Positions 62,701-64,000 of a stretch of DNA of 64,000 nucleotides are shown piece after piece. The notes under the pieces were generated by a model. It was not told where the DNA came from and ran no database searches. It saw only the letters and a list, made by a program, of their open reading frames with translations. The stretch is from Cucumis sativus (taxonomy: Eukaryota > Streptophyta > Magnoliopsida > Cucurbitales > Cucurbitaceae). The stretch spans positions 26,554,272-26,618,271 of the forward strand of contig NC_026659.2 of the NCBI RefSeq assembly GCF_000004075.3, given 5' to 3'. Both the position numbers and the translations under genes were made by a program. The stretch's first letter is position 1; each line of letters opens with the position of its first letter.

Positions 62701-64000
62701 ATTTTTGACACATCACTCCCTCCCCTCGTCTTCTCCATCACATTTCCAAACCTATCCACTCTCATTTTACCAATTTACCCCCTTCCTTTTTTCTTTTTAA
62801 TTTCTTTATTCAAATTACTATTTCCATCCTCTTTTTTACTTATGATTTTGGTTTATCCACTTTACTTAGTTTCTCCAACTTGATTTTTAGCGTTATTACT
62901 AAATTTGTCAGACAAAAAATACGATATTTGAAATTTTAGAGTGAAAATGTTAATAAAATATAAAATAATTGAATCAGATAACAAAGACATTTATAAAAAA
63001 ATATTCCATGACATCTCTTTTTAGTATGTTGCGAATGTGAGAAATATGAGAATTAATTAGTGATATTAGACGGTTATCATAATTTAAATTTGCTACTTTT
63101 ACAATTTAGAAAAAGTAGTGATATGAACTTTATTATCATATGTTTTTTTACTACTTTTACGAGCATTCCTAGTAAAATTATATAGTTAATCTTTAGTTGT
63201 AATTTAAATGTAAAGTTTAGCGACAACATGTACTTTAATATGATATTTTAATGATTGAAATGGAAGATTGGAGCCATAAATTTACATACATTACATTAGT
63301 GGAGAGTTAAAGCTCTTTTTTTCCAAATAAGTATTGGATTTTATGTGGTGATGTTTTATTGAGTAGTTGATGAATTAAGGAGTTGAGAAAAGTCATGAGT
63401 ATGAAAATGAAGGTGATTATGATTGAGATGAGATGATGATTCAATCATGTGTTTTTTGTTCTTAATAAGTTTTTAAAACTTACTTACCCATCATTCAATT
63501 GGAAGTTGCCAAATCAAAAAGTTTTTCTTTTTATTTGTGTTTAATGCCAAAACTATTATTTTTTCTAATTTTAAACTTAATAACTTTTTTTTTTAAATGT
63601 ACATTTTTAAAATTTAGGGAGAAAACAAACTCAGTTTTATTTACTCATGATAAAAACTTATCTTTGTAAAAGGTTATTTTTAAATATTAATAAATATAGT
63701 AAATTTTATAATTTATTAATGTTTATCCGAATACATGTTGAAACGTTTGAAATAATTTCACTTATTTATTGGTTAACTTTATTTTTAATTTTATATTTTA
63801 ATAATAATAAAAAAAAAGTGTGAAGAAAAATATATGATATAATAATATAATTTCCATGCGTGGTTTGTTAATTAAAAGGTCCACTAACATTAATTAACAT
63901 TTATATGACTGATTTTTAATGTGAATAATTTGAAGCATGACTTAGTATTAAAAGTCTTCTTGTTTTGATACCTTCTATCTTTCTTTTTTTTATTTTTTAT
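56793..64000. other. Gene-free AT-rich region to the window end
   Basis: Seven kilobases without a supportable gene. It contains an AT microsatellite at about 59028-59048, a perfect CCCACAT-GTG-ATGTGGG inverted repeat at 58145-58161, and a cluster of TGGGCC/TGGGCT-type (site II) elements at 61040-61110. A poly-G-rich stretch lies near 61170-61195. Open frames are short and compositional. Part of it may be the promoter of a gene beyond the window. Confidence 0.6.
59028..59048. repeat. (AT)n microsatellite
   Basis: About ten AT units inside AT-rich intergenic DNA. Confidence 0.85.

Noticed and set aside
1-64000. CRISPR arrays, integrated viral sequences, LTR retrotransposons
   Set aside because: No regularly spaced repeats, no reverse transcriptase, integrase or capsid-like frames, and no long terminal repeats were seen.

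Overview
This is a 64 kb piece of an AT-rich plant nuclear genome, clearly a eudicot. Genes carry many short introns with GT-AG borders, intergenic DNA is very AT-rich, and every product belongs to a standard plant family. A cucurbit is my best guess from the character of the AGO7 and kinase proteins, but that is impression only; no database was searched.

Layout: (1) 1-4526, minus strand, the 5' two thirds of a VIK-type ankyrin/Raf-like kinase gene, whose 3' end lies outside the window. (2) 6235-17280, a tandem duplication. Unit A holds a U1 snRNA gene with its own promoter and an intact ten-exon OSCA/CSC1-like channel gene. Unit B holds a second, more diverged U1 gene and a wrecked copy of the channel gene. 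(3) 21838-25402, AGO7, with an upstream ORF that overlaps its start codon. (4) 30433-37897, minus strand, a one-exon multi-pass membrane protein and a nine-exon DHHC S-acyltransferase. (5) 43071-45916, minus strand, a group I WRKY factor. (6) 48221-49972, minus strand, eIF5A. (7) 51325-51643, a relic of a MinE coding end and a tRNA-Trp(CCA) gene inside an 11-bp direct repeat. (8) 52074-53466, minus strand, plastid-division factor MinE. (9) 55141-56792, minus strand, a DUF538 protein. From 56793 to the end I see no gene.

The genes do not form one pathway. The gene order itself is informative. As I recall Arabidopsis gene numbers, MinE, eIF5A-3, PAT22, the membrane protein, AGO7 and an OSCA/ERD4-family gene lie together at At1g69390-At1g69450. 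eIF5A-1, WRKY4 and VIK lie at At1g13950-At1g14000. This window would combine both sets in one run, as expected for an unduplicated ancestral order that Arabidopsis has split between two homeologous segments.

No bacterial-style system, CRISPR array, virus or intact transposon was seen. The most unusual items are the U1/channel segmental duplication with a divergent second U1 gene, the overlapping uORF of AGO7, the tRNA cassette between direct repeats beside a MinE relic, a GC-AG intron in the S-acyltransferase, and a 21-base homopolymer in its first intron.

Exon borders were placed by hand from splice signals and reading frame. In every multi-exon protein gene the exon lengths sum to an open frame, apart from a one-base uncertainty in the last exon of eIF5A.
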